Shown: positions 24,132 to 33,524 of the stretch, one piece after another | Layout of the letters: the number at the start of each line of letters is the position of its first letter | Numbering within the stretch: the stretch's first letter is position 1 | Assembly (NCBI GenBank): GCA_003225455.1 | Contig: QIAB01000017.1 | Span: 6,321-39,844, forward strand | DNA length: 33,524 nucleotides | Direction of reading: 5' to 3' | Source: Acidobacteriota bacterium | Lineage (GTDB): Bacteria > Acidobacteriota > Terriglobia > Terriglobales > Acidobacteriaceae | Program-made: the position numbers and the translations under genes | The notes under the pieces: model-generated | What the model was told of the DNA's origin: nothing | Databases searched by the model: none | The model's input: only the letters and a program-made list of their open reading frames with translations

Positions 24132-24416
24132 ATGGGCACATTTAAAGTCAAATTCCGGATCTGGAACCCGGCGCAACCCGAGCGTGTGGAGGACCTGGAA
24201 GGTTACGTCGACACGGGCGCTGCGTTTAGTTGGATTTCTCGGGAACGGCTTGAACGCTTGGGCCTGAAGCCAAGCCGTCGCATGCCGTTTCGCACAATCG
24301 AAGGACGAGTGCTGGAACGCGATATGGCGGCGGTTTATGTGGGAAGCGACGGCTACTCAGTTCCTGATGTTGTGGTAATGGCGGAACCCGGCGAAATCTC
24401 TGGGTATGGCAGCTGA
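24132..24416 (+). CDS. Retropepsin-like aspartyl protease family protein, C-terminally broken
   Basis: About 94 residues beginning MGTFKVKFRIWNPAQPERVE. The motif GYVDTGAAFSWISRERLERL contains the D-T-G active-site triad of clan AA (retropepsin-like) proteases, followed by MPFRTIEGRVLERDMAAVYV and VPDVVVMAEPGEI, as in small bacterial members of this family. These normally continue with a Leu-Gly-rich turn and a basic end such as DP..K.LVP. Here the frame stops early (ISGYGS), while that ending is found in another frame immediately after (see 24400-24513). An internal deletion with loss of frame is the simplest reading. The gene interrupts the usual nusG-rplK junction, starting seven bases after the nusG stop. 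Activity of the truncated form is doubtful. Confidence 0.7.
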   Translation: MGTFKVKFRIWNPAQPERVEDLEGYVDTGAAFSWISRERLERLGLKPSRRMPFRTIEGRVLERDMAAVYVGSDGYSVPDVVVMAEPGEISGYGS

Positions 24417-24513
24417 TCCGATTCAGAAGAAACTGGTACCGACAATTAACAATTATGTTGGCACTTTCCGCTTGGTAAAGAGTTGCCGAGCGTTGCAGAG
24501 GAATTATGGCTAA
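24400..24513 (+). pseudogene. Out-of-frame C-terminal remnant of the aspartyl-protease-like gene
   Basis: Read in the frame starting at 24400 the sequence gives LGMAADPIQKKLVPTINNYV then [17 protein letters not shown], and stops at 24511-24513, eight bases inside rplK. DPIQKKLVP is the ending expected for the broken gene upstream. The missing piece is probably about 10-15 codons with net length 2 modulo 3. Confidence 0.5.
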
Positions 24514-24937
24514 GAAAGTTACAGGTTCTGTAAAGCTTCAAATTGCCGCGGGCAAAGCGACTCCGGCGCCTCCGGTTGGTCCGGCTCTTGGACAGGCTCA
24601 GATCAACATTATGGAGTTTTGCAAGCAGTTCAACGCCCGCACGAGCCAGAAGGAACTCGAAGGGCTGATTATTCCTGTGGTCGTAACTGTGTACAACGAC
24701 CGCTCGTTCACCTTTATCACCAAGACGCCGCCAGCTTCGATTCTGCTGAAACGCGCTGCAGGGATCGCGAAGGGTTCGGGCGCGCCGAATAAAGATAAGG
24801 TCGGCAAAGTAACGCTCAAGCAAGTGGAAGACATCGCCAAACAAAAGATGCCGGACCTTAACGCAGCGTCAATCAATGCAGCAGTTAAGAGCGTCCGAGG
24901 GACAGCGCGGTCGATGGGAATTGATGTAGTCGGGTAG
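24506..24937 (+). CDS. rplK: 50S ribosomal protein L11
   Basis: A full-length 143-residue L11, which with 23S rRNA forms the GTPase-associated centre. The N-terminal domain shows [20 protein letters not shown] and [14 protein letters not shown]; the prolines near 21-23 correspond to the thiopeptide contact region in other species. The C-terminal rRNA-binding domain has [20 protein letters not shown] and [15 protein letters not shown]. The ATG at 24506 follows an AGAGGA ribosome-binding site. The stop codon TAG is part of the GTAGCGCC start of a dispersed repeat, so that element inserted at, or captured, the very end of the gene. Confidence 0.98.
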   Translation: MAKKVTGSVKLQIAAGKATPAPPVGPALGQAQINIMEFCKQFNARTSQKELEGLIIPVVVTVYNDRSFTFITKTPPASILLKRAAGIAKGSGAPNKDKVGKVTLKQVEDIAKQKMPDLNAASINAAVKSVRGTARSMGIDVVG

Positions 24938-25036
24938 CGCCGCCGTCCCGGCGGCCCAATGGCCGGCCAGAGGCCCGGCACTACAGGTTGAGTAACCATC
25001 GAGCTTCGCTCAACCGGACGGGCGAGGGCGCCGTCC
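24934..25036. repeat. GTAGCGCCGCC...CTAC double hairpin plus GGACGG/CCGTCC hairpin, rplK-rplA gap
   Basis: The outer GTAG/CTAC (24934-24984) enclose CCGCCGTCCCGGCGG and GGCCGGCCAGAGGCCCGGC. A second stem, GGACGG...CCGTCC, lies at 25016-25036. The rplK stop codon is inside the first element. Confidence 0.7.
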
Positions 25037-25062
25037 CCACGCGGGATGAGAAGGGTAGCCAA

Positions 25063-25770
25063 ATGAGAAAAGCGGGAAAGAACATTACGAAGGCGCGACA
25101 GGCCGTCGAGGCGCGTCCGTATCAGTTGAAGGAAGCGGTTCCGCTACTGCAGAAAGTTAAATTCGCCAAATTTGACGAGACTGTAGAGGTCACGATGCGC
25201 CTGGGCGTCGATCCCAAGCACGCGGATCAAATGGTGCGCGGCACAGTTGTACTTCCACATGGGCTGGGCAAATCAAAGCGGGTGCTGGTGATCGCCAGCG
25301 GCGAGAAAGTGAAAGAGGCCGAACAGGCGGGGGCTGATTTTGTCGGCGGCGAAGAAATGGTCGAGAAGATTAATAAAGAGAACTGGACCGACTTTGACGC
25401 ACTGATCGCTACACCGGACGTCATGAAGTCGGTCGGACGCCTGGGAAAAGTTCTGGGGCCCAAGGGCCTGATGCCCAATCCGAAGACCGGGACGGTTACG
25501 TTCGACGTCGCAAGAGCAGTGCAGGAAGTGAAGGCGGGCAAAGTCGAGTTTCGGACGGATAAGACGGCGTTGGTACACGTGCCGGTTGGCAAAATCTCGT
25601 TTTCACCGGAGAAGCTGGTCGAGAACGCGACCGTATTGATTACCAGCGTGATTAAGGCGAAGCCGGCAGTCGCCAAGGGCAAGTATGTAAAGGGATGCTA
25701 CCTGAGTTCGTCGATGGGCCCGGGAATTTCTATCGATACGACGGCGGTTGAGGCGGCGGCGAAGGCATAG
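25063..25770 (+). CDS. rplA: 50S ribosomal protein L1
   Basis: A 235-residue L1, the stalk protein that helps release deacylated tRNA. Family motifs are [60 protein letters not shown] with [11 protein letters not shown], and [19 protein letters not shown]. The ATG at 25063 ([20 protein letters not shown]) is chosen over an upstream in-frame ATG at 24988, because that extension lies in repeat sequence. An AAGGGTAGCC ribosome-binding site precedes it. In many bacteria L1 represses rplK-rplA by binding the rplK leader; the leader here has been altered by the aspartyl-protease-like gene, and no L1 site was identified. Confidence 0.97.
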   Translation: MRKAGKNITKARQAVEARPYQLKEAVPLLQKVKFAKFDETVEVTMRLGVDPKHADQMVRGTVVLPHGLGKSKRVLVIASGEKVKEAEQAGADFVGGEEMVEKINKENWTDFDALIATPDVMKSVGRLGKVLGPKGLMPNPKTGTVTFDVARAVQEVKAGKVEFRTDKTALVHVPVGKISFSPEKLVENATVLITSVIKAKPAVAKGKYVKGCYLSSSMGPGISIDTTAVEAAAKA

Positions 25771-25799
25771 GCAATTTAAATTGATGAGGGACTCACGAC

Positions 25800-26351
25800 A
25801 TGGCGGTTACTAGAGCTAAGAAGACGGAACAGGTTGAGCAGCTGGGAACGGAGCTGAAGAAAGTTTCCAGCGTAATTGTTGCTACCTACAGCAAGCTGAC
25901 CGTGGCCCAGGATTATGAGCTGCGTAAGACGCTACGCAGTTCAGGCGCGAAGTATCGCGTCGTCAAGAACACGCTAGCGGAGCGCGCTGCCGAGGGCACC
26001 AAAGTAGAAGAAGTGCTGAAGGGCCTGTCCGGTGTGACCTCGATAGCCTACACAGAAGGTGATCCGGTAGCCCTGGCGAAAGCGCTTGCGAAGTACGCCA
26101 AGGATAATCCGGAGTTCACCTTCAAGGCGGGGGTGGTCGAAGGCCGTGTGGTCTCGATCAAAGAGATCGAAGCGCTGGCGACCATGCCGTCGAAAGAGGA
26201 ACTTTACTCGAAGCTGCTGTTTCTGATGAATGCGCCGGCACAGCGTTTGGTTACGGCGATGAATGCCGTGGGGCGCGATCTAGCGGTAGTTCTGAATCAG
26301 GGCGTGGAGAAGCAGAAGTTTGGCGGAGAGGCGACTCCCGCTGGAGTTTAA
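25800..26351 (+). CDS. rplJ: 50S ribosomal protein L10
   Basis: A 183-residue L10, the base of the L7/L12 stalk. The N-terminal rRNA-binding domain reads MAVTRAKKTEQVEQLGTELK and VSSVIVATYSKLTVAQDYEL. The core has KYRVVKNTLAERAA and GPVALAKALAKYAKDN-like sequence (GDPVALAKALAKYAKDNPEF). The C-terminal helix, which docks the L12 dimers, includes KLLFLMNAPAQRLVTAMNAV and FGGEATPAGV. The ATG at 25800 follows rplA by 29 bases. This leaves little room for the usual L10 autoregulatory leader, so regulation may differ from E. coli. The gap to rplL (251 bases) carries a ~90-bp palindromic element just after the stop. Confidence 0.97.
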   Translation: MAVTRAKKTEQVEQLGTELKKVSSVIVATYSKLTVAQDYELRKTLRSSGAKYRVVKNTLAERAAEGTKVEEVLKGLSGVTSIAYTEGDPVALAKALAKYAKDNPEFTFKAGVVEGRVVSIKEIEALATMPSKEELYSKLLFLMNAPAQRLVTAMNAVGRDLAVVLNQGVEKQKFGGEATPAGV

Positions 26352-26355
26352 GGAT

Positions 26356-26443
26356 GTCATTCTGAGCGAAGCGAAGAATCTATGCACTTGCGTTGTCCTT
26401 GAAATGCATAGATCCTTCAGCGGCTTGACGCCGCCTCAATGAC
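26356..26443 (+). repeat. ~90-bp imperfect palindrome (GTCATTCTGAGCG element), rplJ-rplL gap
   Basis: It begins GTCATTCTGAGCGAAGCGAA five bases after the rplJ stop, contains complementary TATGCA/TGCATA and a GGCGGC-type stem (GCGGCTTGACGCCGC), and ends CTCAATGAC. It is the forward counterpart of 12947-13039. Confidence 0.8.
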
Positions 26444-26602
26444 AGCGAGGGTTTAGTTATCAGGTCAAGGGTTGCGGCGGTCTGAAATCGCGGCGTTGTC
26501 TGGCGCAACGATGAGGACCAAAAGCACTGGAAACTTGCGCCGGTAACAAATTGAAGCAAGGTGACAAAGAAGACTGATAACTCAAATACTGGAGAACTGA
26601 AA

Positions 26603-26989
26603 ATGGCGGATTTGGCGCAGTTGGAAGAGCAAATTGTAGGGCTGTCGCTGCTGGATGCGGCGCAGCTGGTCAAAAAACTGGAAGAGCGTCTCGGCGTTTC
26701 GGCGGCAGCAGCGGCGCCGGTAATGGTTGCAGGCGGGGGAGCGGGAGCTGGCGCGGCGGCAGCCCCGGCTGAGGAGAAAACTGAGTTCGCGGTCGTCCTC
26801 AAGGAAGTGGGCGCGAACAAAATCAACGTGATCAAGGCAGTCCGCGAGGTCACGAGCCTGGGCTTGAAGGAAGCCAAGGATCTGGTGGATGGCGCTCCTA
26901 AGACTGTGAAAGAGGGCGTGTCCAAGGAAGAAGCTGAGAACATCAAGAAAAAGTTCACGGAAGCAGGAGCAACGGTCGAAGTGAAGTAG
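26603..26989 (+). CDS. rplL: 50S ribosomal protein L7/L12
   Basis: A 128-residue L7/L12, the flexible stalk protein that recruits translation GTPases. The N-terminal dimerisation/L10-binding helices are [20 protein letters not shown] with [11 protein letters not shown]. The Ala/Gly hinge is unusually long (about residues 36-57). The C-terminal domain has [40 protein letters not shown] and [10 protein letters not shown]. The ATG at 26603 (ribosome-binding site GGAGAA) was chosen over an ATG at 26561 whose extension is not family-like. Preceded by 251 bases containing a repeat, it is farther from rplJ than usual, so its fourfold excess over L10 may depend on its own translation signals. Confidence 0.97.
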   Translation: MADLAQLEEQIVGLSLLDAAQLVKKLEERLGVSAAAAAPVMVAGGGAGAGAAAAPAEEKTEFAVVLKEVGANKINVIKAVREVTSLGLKEAKDLVDGAPKTVKEGVSKEEAENIKKKFTEAGATVEVK

Positions 26990-26992
26990 CTG

Positions 26993-27054
26993 TTGTGGAG
27001 AGGTGGGCGTCTCGCCCGTCCAGTTTACCGGGCGGGGACCCCCGGTCTCCACAA
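26993..27054. repeat. TTGTGGAGA...TCTCCACAA double-hairpin repeat, rplL-rpoB gap
   Basis: The outer TTGTGGAGA/TCTCCACAA (9 bp, perfect) encloses GGTGGGCGTCTCGCCCGTCC and GGGCGGGGACCCCCGG. It lies four bases after the rplL stop. Confidence 0.8.
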
Positions 27055-27404
27055 GATGCTATTGCTGAATCCGGGAGCGCGGTGTTATCATCTATATCAA
27101 TACCGCTTCCTCACTCGACCGAAGTGACGCGACTCTCCTCAACAGCCCAAGGAAGCGGAGAGGAGTCGCAAACAAGGGTTGGCAGACTGTTCCGTGGGCA
27201 GCGGAACTGAACAGGCCTTAGAACTGGCGCGGAAACTTACATTTCAACAAAGGCCAAACGCCGCCGGTGGCGCTTGCGGGGAGTTATGTCCCTGCGGGCG
27301 CGAACGTGCGTGCGGAGGCGTGTCGCTGTTGGCGGGAAGCTGTTAGCCGAGAGCTGTTGCCCGACCGCTCAGGCTGCAAGCTACTGAGTTTGGAGTCAAT
27401 CTGA
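27055..27404 (+). other. Leader region of rpoB
   Basis: About 350 bases with no convincing gene. A weak promoter-like pair, TTGCTG (27062-27067) and TATCAT (27086-27091) with 18-base spacing, is followed by a stem made from GCGACTCTCCTC (27129) and GAGAGGAGTCGC (27158-27169). This could be an attenuator or RNase III site between the ribosomal protein and polymerase genes, as in other bacteria. Further on are GCGGGGAGTTATGTCCCTGC and AGCTG-type repeat words. rpoB has GGAG ten bases before its ATG. Confidence 0.4.
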
Positions 27405-30400
27405 ATGTCGAAGAATAATACCTTTCGTAAACGCTTTGATTTTTCCAAAATTCCGGCCACGATTCAGATTCCGAATCTGATCGAGGTACAGAAGCGTTCC
27501 TATGACCGCTTCCTGCAAATGGACCGCTTGCCCAGCGAGCGCGACGATGCCGGATTGCAGGCGGTGTTTCAGTCGGTGTTCCCCATCACCGATTTCCGCA
27601 ATGTGTCGCAGCTTGAGTTTGTGGACTATGCCATTGGCAACTGGGAGTGCAAATGCGGCCACTTGAAAGGGCTGCACCATCTGCGCACCACTTGTAAGAA
27701 TTGCGGATCGACGGTTATCACCGATCCATTTCATCCCGGGGACGTGCTCTGCCAGAAATGCGGAACGTATAACGCCAATACGCCTGATTTTTGCAACAAG
27801 TGCGGCGACCCCGTGGGGCTGCAACTGAAGTACGACGTGGCCGAGTGCGAAGAGCGTGGAATGACGTATTCCGCGCCGCTGAAGGTCACGATGCGCCTCA
27901 CCATCTACGAGAAGGACGCCGAGACCGGCAATCGTTCTATTCGAGATATTAAAGAGCAAGAAGTCTTCTTCGGCGACGTGCCGCTGATGACCGACAACGG
28001 CACATTCATTGTGAACGGCACCGAGCGCGTAATCGTCAGCCAGTTGCACCGCTCGCCTGGCGTGTTCTTCGAGACTGCCAATAACCGTACTTACTTTCTA
28101 GGCAAGATCATTCCCTACCGCGGATCGTGGGTGGAGTTCGAGTACGACCAGAAGAATGTCCTCTATGTCCGGATCGATCGGAAACGCAAGTTTTTGGGGA
28201 CGATTTTCCTGCGGGCATTGGGTCTGCGTGCGGGCGAAGACATTCTGAAGACGTTCTACACTGTCGACCGTCTCGTCATTCGCGACAAGAAGCTGTATTG
28301 GACGATCGATCCGGCCAGTGAAAAGCCGACCAATCTGCTGGGCATGAAGCTGGCGCGCAGTATCAAGAATAAGTCCGGAGATGAGGTCGCGCACTCTGGG
28401 CGCAAGCTCAATGCGGCGACTCTGAAAGAAATTCAGAAAGCGAAGATCAACGAGATTGAGGTTGATATCACTGATCTCGAAGGCGCTTGGGTGGCGGGTG
28501 ATGCGGTTGACACGACGACCGGTGAAGTCCTGCTCGAAGCTAACTCGGAGCTGACCGCCGATAAACTTTCGAAGATTCTTGATTCCGGTGTGGTCGAGCT
28601 GAGCCTCTTCTTTCCGGAGCGGGATGATGTGGGCACAGTCATCAGCCAGACGTTGAAGCGCGACTCGGTAAACACGCCGCAGGAAGCACTGATCGAAATC
28701 TACCGCAAGCTACGGCCGGGCGATCCGCCGACGCTGGACACGGCGACGGCGCTCTTTCACGGCATGTTTTTCGATCCGCGCAAATATGACTTTTCGCGTG
28801 TGGGCCGGCTGAAGTTCAACATCAAGCTGTTTGAAAACCAGGATGCGACCAAGCTGGACAATCGCACCCTGGAACCGGATGACTTCTATGCGACCATCCG
28901 GTACTTGCTCAAGCTGCGCAAGAATATCGGCGCGGTAGATGACATCGATCATCTCGGCAATCGCCGCGTGCGCGCGGTCGGCGAATTGCTCGAAAATCAG
29001 TTTCGCATCGGCCTGGTGCGTATGGAACGCGCCATTAAAGAAAAGATGAGCGTGTATCAGGAGATGTCCACGGCCATGCCGCACGACCTGGTGAATGCCA
29101 AGCCGGTGATGGCCGCGATTCGCGAGTTCTTCGGGTCCTCGCAGCTTTCGCAGTTTATGGACCAGACGAACCCGCTTTCGGAAATTACGCACAAGCGGCG
29201 TCTCTCGGCTCTTGGGCCGGGAGGTCTATCGCGTGAACGCGCAGGGTTCGAAGTTCGCGACGTGCACCCGACGCACTACGGACGCATCTGCCCGATCGAG
29301 ACGCCGGAAGGGCCGAATATCGGACTGATTTCTTCGTTGAGCTGCTATGCGCGCATCAACGATTACGGCTTCATCGAGTCCCCATACCGGCGCGTGAAGA
29401 ACGGGCGCGTGCTCGATTACGTGAGCATTGTGAATGCCGGCGACAGCGATTACAAAGTCGGCGATCACGTGGAGAAGCATGAGATTGAGAAGGTCAATGC
29501 CGAACTGAAAGAGCGGCGGAAGAAGACTGCTGATGTTGAGCCGTATTCGTTCTATCTCTCGGCTTGGGAGGAAGACCGTCACGTTATCGCACAGGCAAAC
29601 GTAGAGCTTGATGATAAGGGGCGCATCGTCGGCGACCTGGTCAATGCCCGCAAATCCGGCAATTTCGTACTGGTAAACCGGGATGAGGTTGATTACATCG
29701 ACGTCAGCCCGAAGCAGCTTGTCTCGGTTGCCGCTTCGCTCGTGCCGTTCCTCGAACACGACGACGCGAATCGTGCGCTGATGGGCGCCAACATGCAGCG
29801 GCAGTCGGTTCCATTGTTGCGCGCGGAAGCGCCGATTGTGGGTACTGGAATGGAGGATGTTACGGCGCGCGATTCTGGCGCGGTGATTCTGGCGCGGCGC
29901 AATGGCGTTGTGGATTCTGTGGATTCCGAGCGCATCATCGTGCGCGTCGAGGGTGAGCACCATCCCGGACAACTCTCGCGTGAGGTTGGCAGCGACATTT
30001 ACCAGCTCACAAAATTCAAGCGTTCCAACCAGAACACCTGCATCAACCAGAAGCCGGTGGTGCTGAGGGGGCAGCGCGTGGAGAAGGGCCAGGTGATTGC
30101 GGACGGTCCTTGCACCGATCACGGCGAGCTGGCGCTTGGACGTAACGTGCTGGTCGCCTTTATGCCGTGGCGCGGCTACAACTTTGAAGACGCTATTCTC
30201 GTCTCCGAGAAGCTGGTGAAGGAGGATTACTACACTTCGCTGCACATCGAAGAGTTCGAAATCGAGTCTTGCGACACCAAGCTCGGCCCGGAGGAAGTCA
30301 CCCGCGACATTCCGAACGTAAGTGAGTCCATGCTCCGTAATCTGGACGAAGCGGGCGTGATTCGCATCGGCGCAACCGTGAAGCAGGGTGACATTCTGGT

Positions 30401-31871
30401 GGGCAAGGTCACGCCGAAAGGCGAGACGCAGCTCACGCCGGAAGAAAAGCTGCTGCGGGCGATCTTCGGCGAAAAGGCCGGAGATGTGCGCGACGCATCG
30501 CTCTACTGCCCGCCGGGAATCGAAGGCGTGATCGTTGACGTGAAGATCTTCTCCCGCAAAGGACAGGAGAAGGACGAGCGCGCCAAGGCCATCGAAGCTA
30601 CGCAGATTGCTAAGCTCGAGAAGAACCTGTCAGATGAGATTCGAATCCTGACCGACGAGCGCCTTAAGCGCTTGGAGAACATTCTGGGCGGCAAGGAAGT
30701 GCTCGCCGATCTGCATGACGAGCGCACCAATAAGCGGTTGTTGACCAAAGACGCAATTCTCGATCGTGACACCATCGAACGCATCTCGACGCGCAACCTG
30801 AAGCGGATCAAGTATGCGGACAAAGACCCGCGAGTGAACGAGCAGATCGACGAGATCGAGGAAATGACCTCGCGTCAGATCGATGTACTGAAGAAAATTG
30901 TCAACGAGAGAAAAGACAAGTTGACCAAAGGAGATGAGCTCCCCCCGGGCGTGATCAAGCTGGTCAAGGTTTACATCGCCATGAAGCGCAAGCTGAGCGT
31001 TGGCGACAAGATGGCTGGCCGTCACGGTAACAAGGGTGTCATCGCGCGGATTCTGCCGGATGAGGATATGCCGTACCTCGAGGACGGCACCGCAGTCGAG
31101 ATTGTGCTGAATCCGCTCGGCGTTCCCAGCCGTATGAACGTAGGGCAGATTCTCGAGACCCATCTGGGCTGGGCTGGGCATGAACTGGGTGGCAAGATCG
31201 CGCGATTGCTGAAGGAGAACTCGAAAGAGGAAGCGATACGCCGCGAACTGAAAGCCCTGTTCAAGGACACGACCCTTGCAGACACCATCGCGGAGCTGGA
31301 CGACGAAGATCTTGCGGCGGTTGCGCCGACTCTTACGCGTGGCGTGTTTACCGGTTCACCGGTATTCGACGGCTCGAAAGAGACCGAAATCAAGGCGCTG
31401 CTGCGCAGTTCTGGTCTGCCCGAGTCCGGCAAAACCAATCTGTATGACGGCATGACTGGCGAGAAATTCGAACAGCCGGTCACGGTCGGCTACATCTACA
31501 TGCTGAAGTTATCGCACCTGGTTGATGACAAGATTCACGCGCGTTCCATCGGCCCGTACTCGCTAATCACCCAGCAGCCGCTGGGCGGAAAGGCGCAGTT
31601 CGGCGGACAGCGCTTCGGAGAGATGGAAGTTTGGGCGCTCGAGGCTTACGGCGCTGCATTCATCCTGCAAGAGCTGTTGACGGCGAAGTCGGATGATGTT
31701 TATGGCCGCACCAAGATTTATGAGGCCATCGTCAAGGGCGAAGCTGCCATGGAGCCGGGCGTGCCGGAATCGTTCAACGTGCTGATTCGCGAATTGCAGT
31801 CGCTGTGCCTGGATGTGGAGTTGATCAAGGCTGCCGAGAGAAAGCCGGTGCAGGCGGCAGCAGCGGATTAA
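27405..31871 (+). CDS. rpoB: DNA-directed RNA polymerase subunit beta
   Basis: A 1488-residue beta subunit (E. coli: 1342). The N-terminus [20 protein letters not shown] and the core motifs are standard, including the rifampicin region from about F575 ([40 protein letters not shown], all wild-type). [33 protein letters not shown] and the C-terminal [20 protein letters not shown] follow. Two features explain the extra length. First, at about residues 79-141, between [10 protein letters not shown] and [16 protein letters not shown], is an insert with four Cys pairs (C82xC84, C97xxC100, C116xxC119, C130xxC133) that looks like two zinc ribbons. Second, there is a coiled-coil-like insertion in the flap region (about 1050-1180). 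Both preserve frame and look native. The ATG at 27405 is the family start. Confidence 0.98.
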   Translation: MSKNNTFRKRFDFSKIPATIQIPNLIEVQKRSYDRFLQMDRLPSERDDAGLQAVFQSVFPITDFRNVSQLEFVDYAIGNWECKCGHLKGLHHLRTTCKNCGSTVITDPFHPGDVLCQKCGTYNANTPDFCNKCGDPVGLQLKYDVAECEERGMTYSAPLKVTMRLTIYEKDAETGNRSIRDIKEQEVFFGDVPLMTDNGTFIVNGTERVIVSQLHRSPGVFFETANNRTYFLGKIIPYRGSWVEFEYDQKNVLYVRIDRKRKFLGTIFLRALGLRAGEDILKTFYTVDRLVIRDKKLYWTIDPASEKPTNLLGMKLARSIKNKSGDEVAHSGRKLNAATLKEIQKAKINEIEVDITDLEGAWVAGDAVDTTTGEVLLEANSELTADKLSKILDSGVVELSLFFPERDDVGTVISQTLKRDSVNTPQEALIEIYRKLRPGDPPTLDTATALFHGMFFDPRKYDFSRVGRLKFNIKLFENQDATKLDNRTLEPDDFYATIRYLLKLRKNIGAVDDIDHLGNRRVRAVGELLENQFRIGLVRMERAIKEKMSVYQEMSTAMPHDLVNAKPVMAAIREFFGSSQLSQFMDQTNPLSEITHKRRLSALGPGGLSRERAGFEVRDVHPTHYGRICPIETPEGPNIGLISSLSCYARINDYGFIESPYRRVKNGRVLDYVSIVNAGDSDYKVGDHVEKHEIEKVNAELKERRKKTADVEPYSFYLSAWEEDRHVIAQANVELDDKGRIVGDLVNARKSGNFVLVNRDEVDYIDVSPKQLVSVAASLVPFLEHDDANRALMGANMQRQSVPLLRAEAPIVGTGMEDVTARDSGAVILARRNGVVDSVDSERIIVRVEGEHHPGQLSREVGSDIYQLTKFKRSNQNTCINQKPVVLRGQRVEKGQVIADGPCTDHGELALGRNVLVAFMPWRGYNFEDAILVSEKLVKEDYYTSLHIEEFEIESCDTKLGPEEVTRDIPNVSESMLRNLDEAGVIRIGATVKQGDILVGKVTPKGETQLTPEEKLLRAIFGEKAGDVRDASLYCPPGIEGVIVDVKIFSRKGQEKDERAKAIEATQIAKLEKNLSDEIRILTDERLKRLENILGGKEVLADLHDERTNKRLLTKDAILDRDTIERISTRNLKRIKYADKDPRVNEQIDEIEEMTSRQIDVLKKIVNERKDKLTKGDELPPGVIKLVKVYIAMKRKLSVGDKMAGRHGNKGVIARILPDEDMPYLEDGTAVEIVLNPLGVPSRMNVGQILETHLGWAGHELGGKIARLLKENSKEEAIRRELKALFKDTTLADTIAELDDEDLAAVAPTLTRGVFTGSPVFDGSKETEIKALLRSSGLPESGKTNLYDGMTGEKFEQPVTVGYIYMLKLSHLVDDKIHARSIGPYSLITQQPLGGKAQFGGQRFGEMEVWALEAYGAAFILQELLTAKSDDVYGRTKIYEAIVKGEAAMEPGVPESFNVLIRELQSLCLDVELIKAAERKPVQAAAAD

Positions 31872-31874
31872 ACA

Positions 31875-31898
31875 TCAGTTGCCAGTTGTCAGTTGCCA
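31875..31898 (+). repeat. CAGTTGCCAGTTGTCAGTTG repeat, left arm
   Basis: A 24-base word starting CAGTTGCCAGTTGTCAGTTG begins three bases after the rpoB stop. Its reverse complement recurs at 32284-32307 with 22 of 24 positions equal, so the two copies flank the insert between rpoB and rpoC. Confidence 0.8.
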
Positions 31899-31975
31899 GG
31901 AACGAACTGACACTGGCTGCTCAACAGGTTTTATAGATGTCTTCGGTGTGACTCCAAGCCGATTTTATCGGAGAT

Positions 31976-33524
<1,549 letters not shown>

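Noticed and set aside
29226-30245. 339-residue minus-strand frame inside rpoB
   Set aside because: It is antisense to conserved RpoB motifs; high-GC codon bias keeps antisense frames open.

Overview
The window looks like a chromosomal segment from an Acidobacteriota (Terriglobia/Koribacter-like) bacterium. The basis is the style of RpoB, RpoC (start [20 protein letters not shown]), EF-G and the enoyl/thiolase enzymes, the moderate-to-high GC, and many short palindromic repeats between genes. This assignment is inferred from remembered family features; no database search was possible.

Left part (1-6062, minus strand): a cut-off multi-spanning membrane protein, then a row of GIDE-domain membrane protein, LemA and a CTP-synthase-C-terminal-like amidotransferase-fold protein, then an amino acid permease translationally coupled to a kynureninase-like PLP enzyme. 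Middle (6146-12899, plus strand): a large TPR-GAF-degenerate GGDEF protein broken by a one-base frameshift, a transposase C-terminal remnant, a tiny membrane ORF, and a thiolase / 3-hydroxybutyryl-CoA dehydrogenase / enoyl-CoA hydratase set that would interconvert acetyl-CoA and crotonyl-CoA. Next come ribH, fused to an extra N-terminal VOC-like domain, and nusB (13282-14736). A convergent Ig-like/beta-propeller lipoprotein gene follows (14763-17252, minus).

Right part (17357-33524, plus strand): a translation/transcription supercluster in the order rpsL-rpsG-fusA-orf71-tuf-rpmG-tRNA-Trp-secE-nusG-(aspartyl-protease-like)-rplK-rplA-rplJ-rplL-rpoB-(orf)-rpoC. rpoC runs off the window. The str block lies upstream of the rif block and is joined to it through a single tuf gene, which carries a net 17-base deletion. 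RpoB has an extra eight-cysteine zinc-ribbon-like insert near its N-terminus.

The most striking non-coding feature is the density of dispersed palindromic elements. There are at least five kinds: GTGTGG...CCACAC double hairpins; ~75-95 bp elements beginning GTCATTCTGAGCG; CCACGGAG-type and ATCCGCGTGAATCC-type repeats; CAGTTGCCAG-type inverted repeats; and clustered mini-palindromes. They sit in nearly every intergenic gap, including inside the ribosomal/RNA polymerase operon, and some touch stop codons or translation start regions. Three reading frames (TPR protein, tuf, aspartyl-protease-like) carry small indels. These could be real decay, recombination scars or assembly errors.
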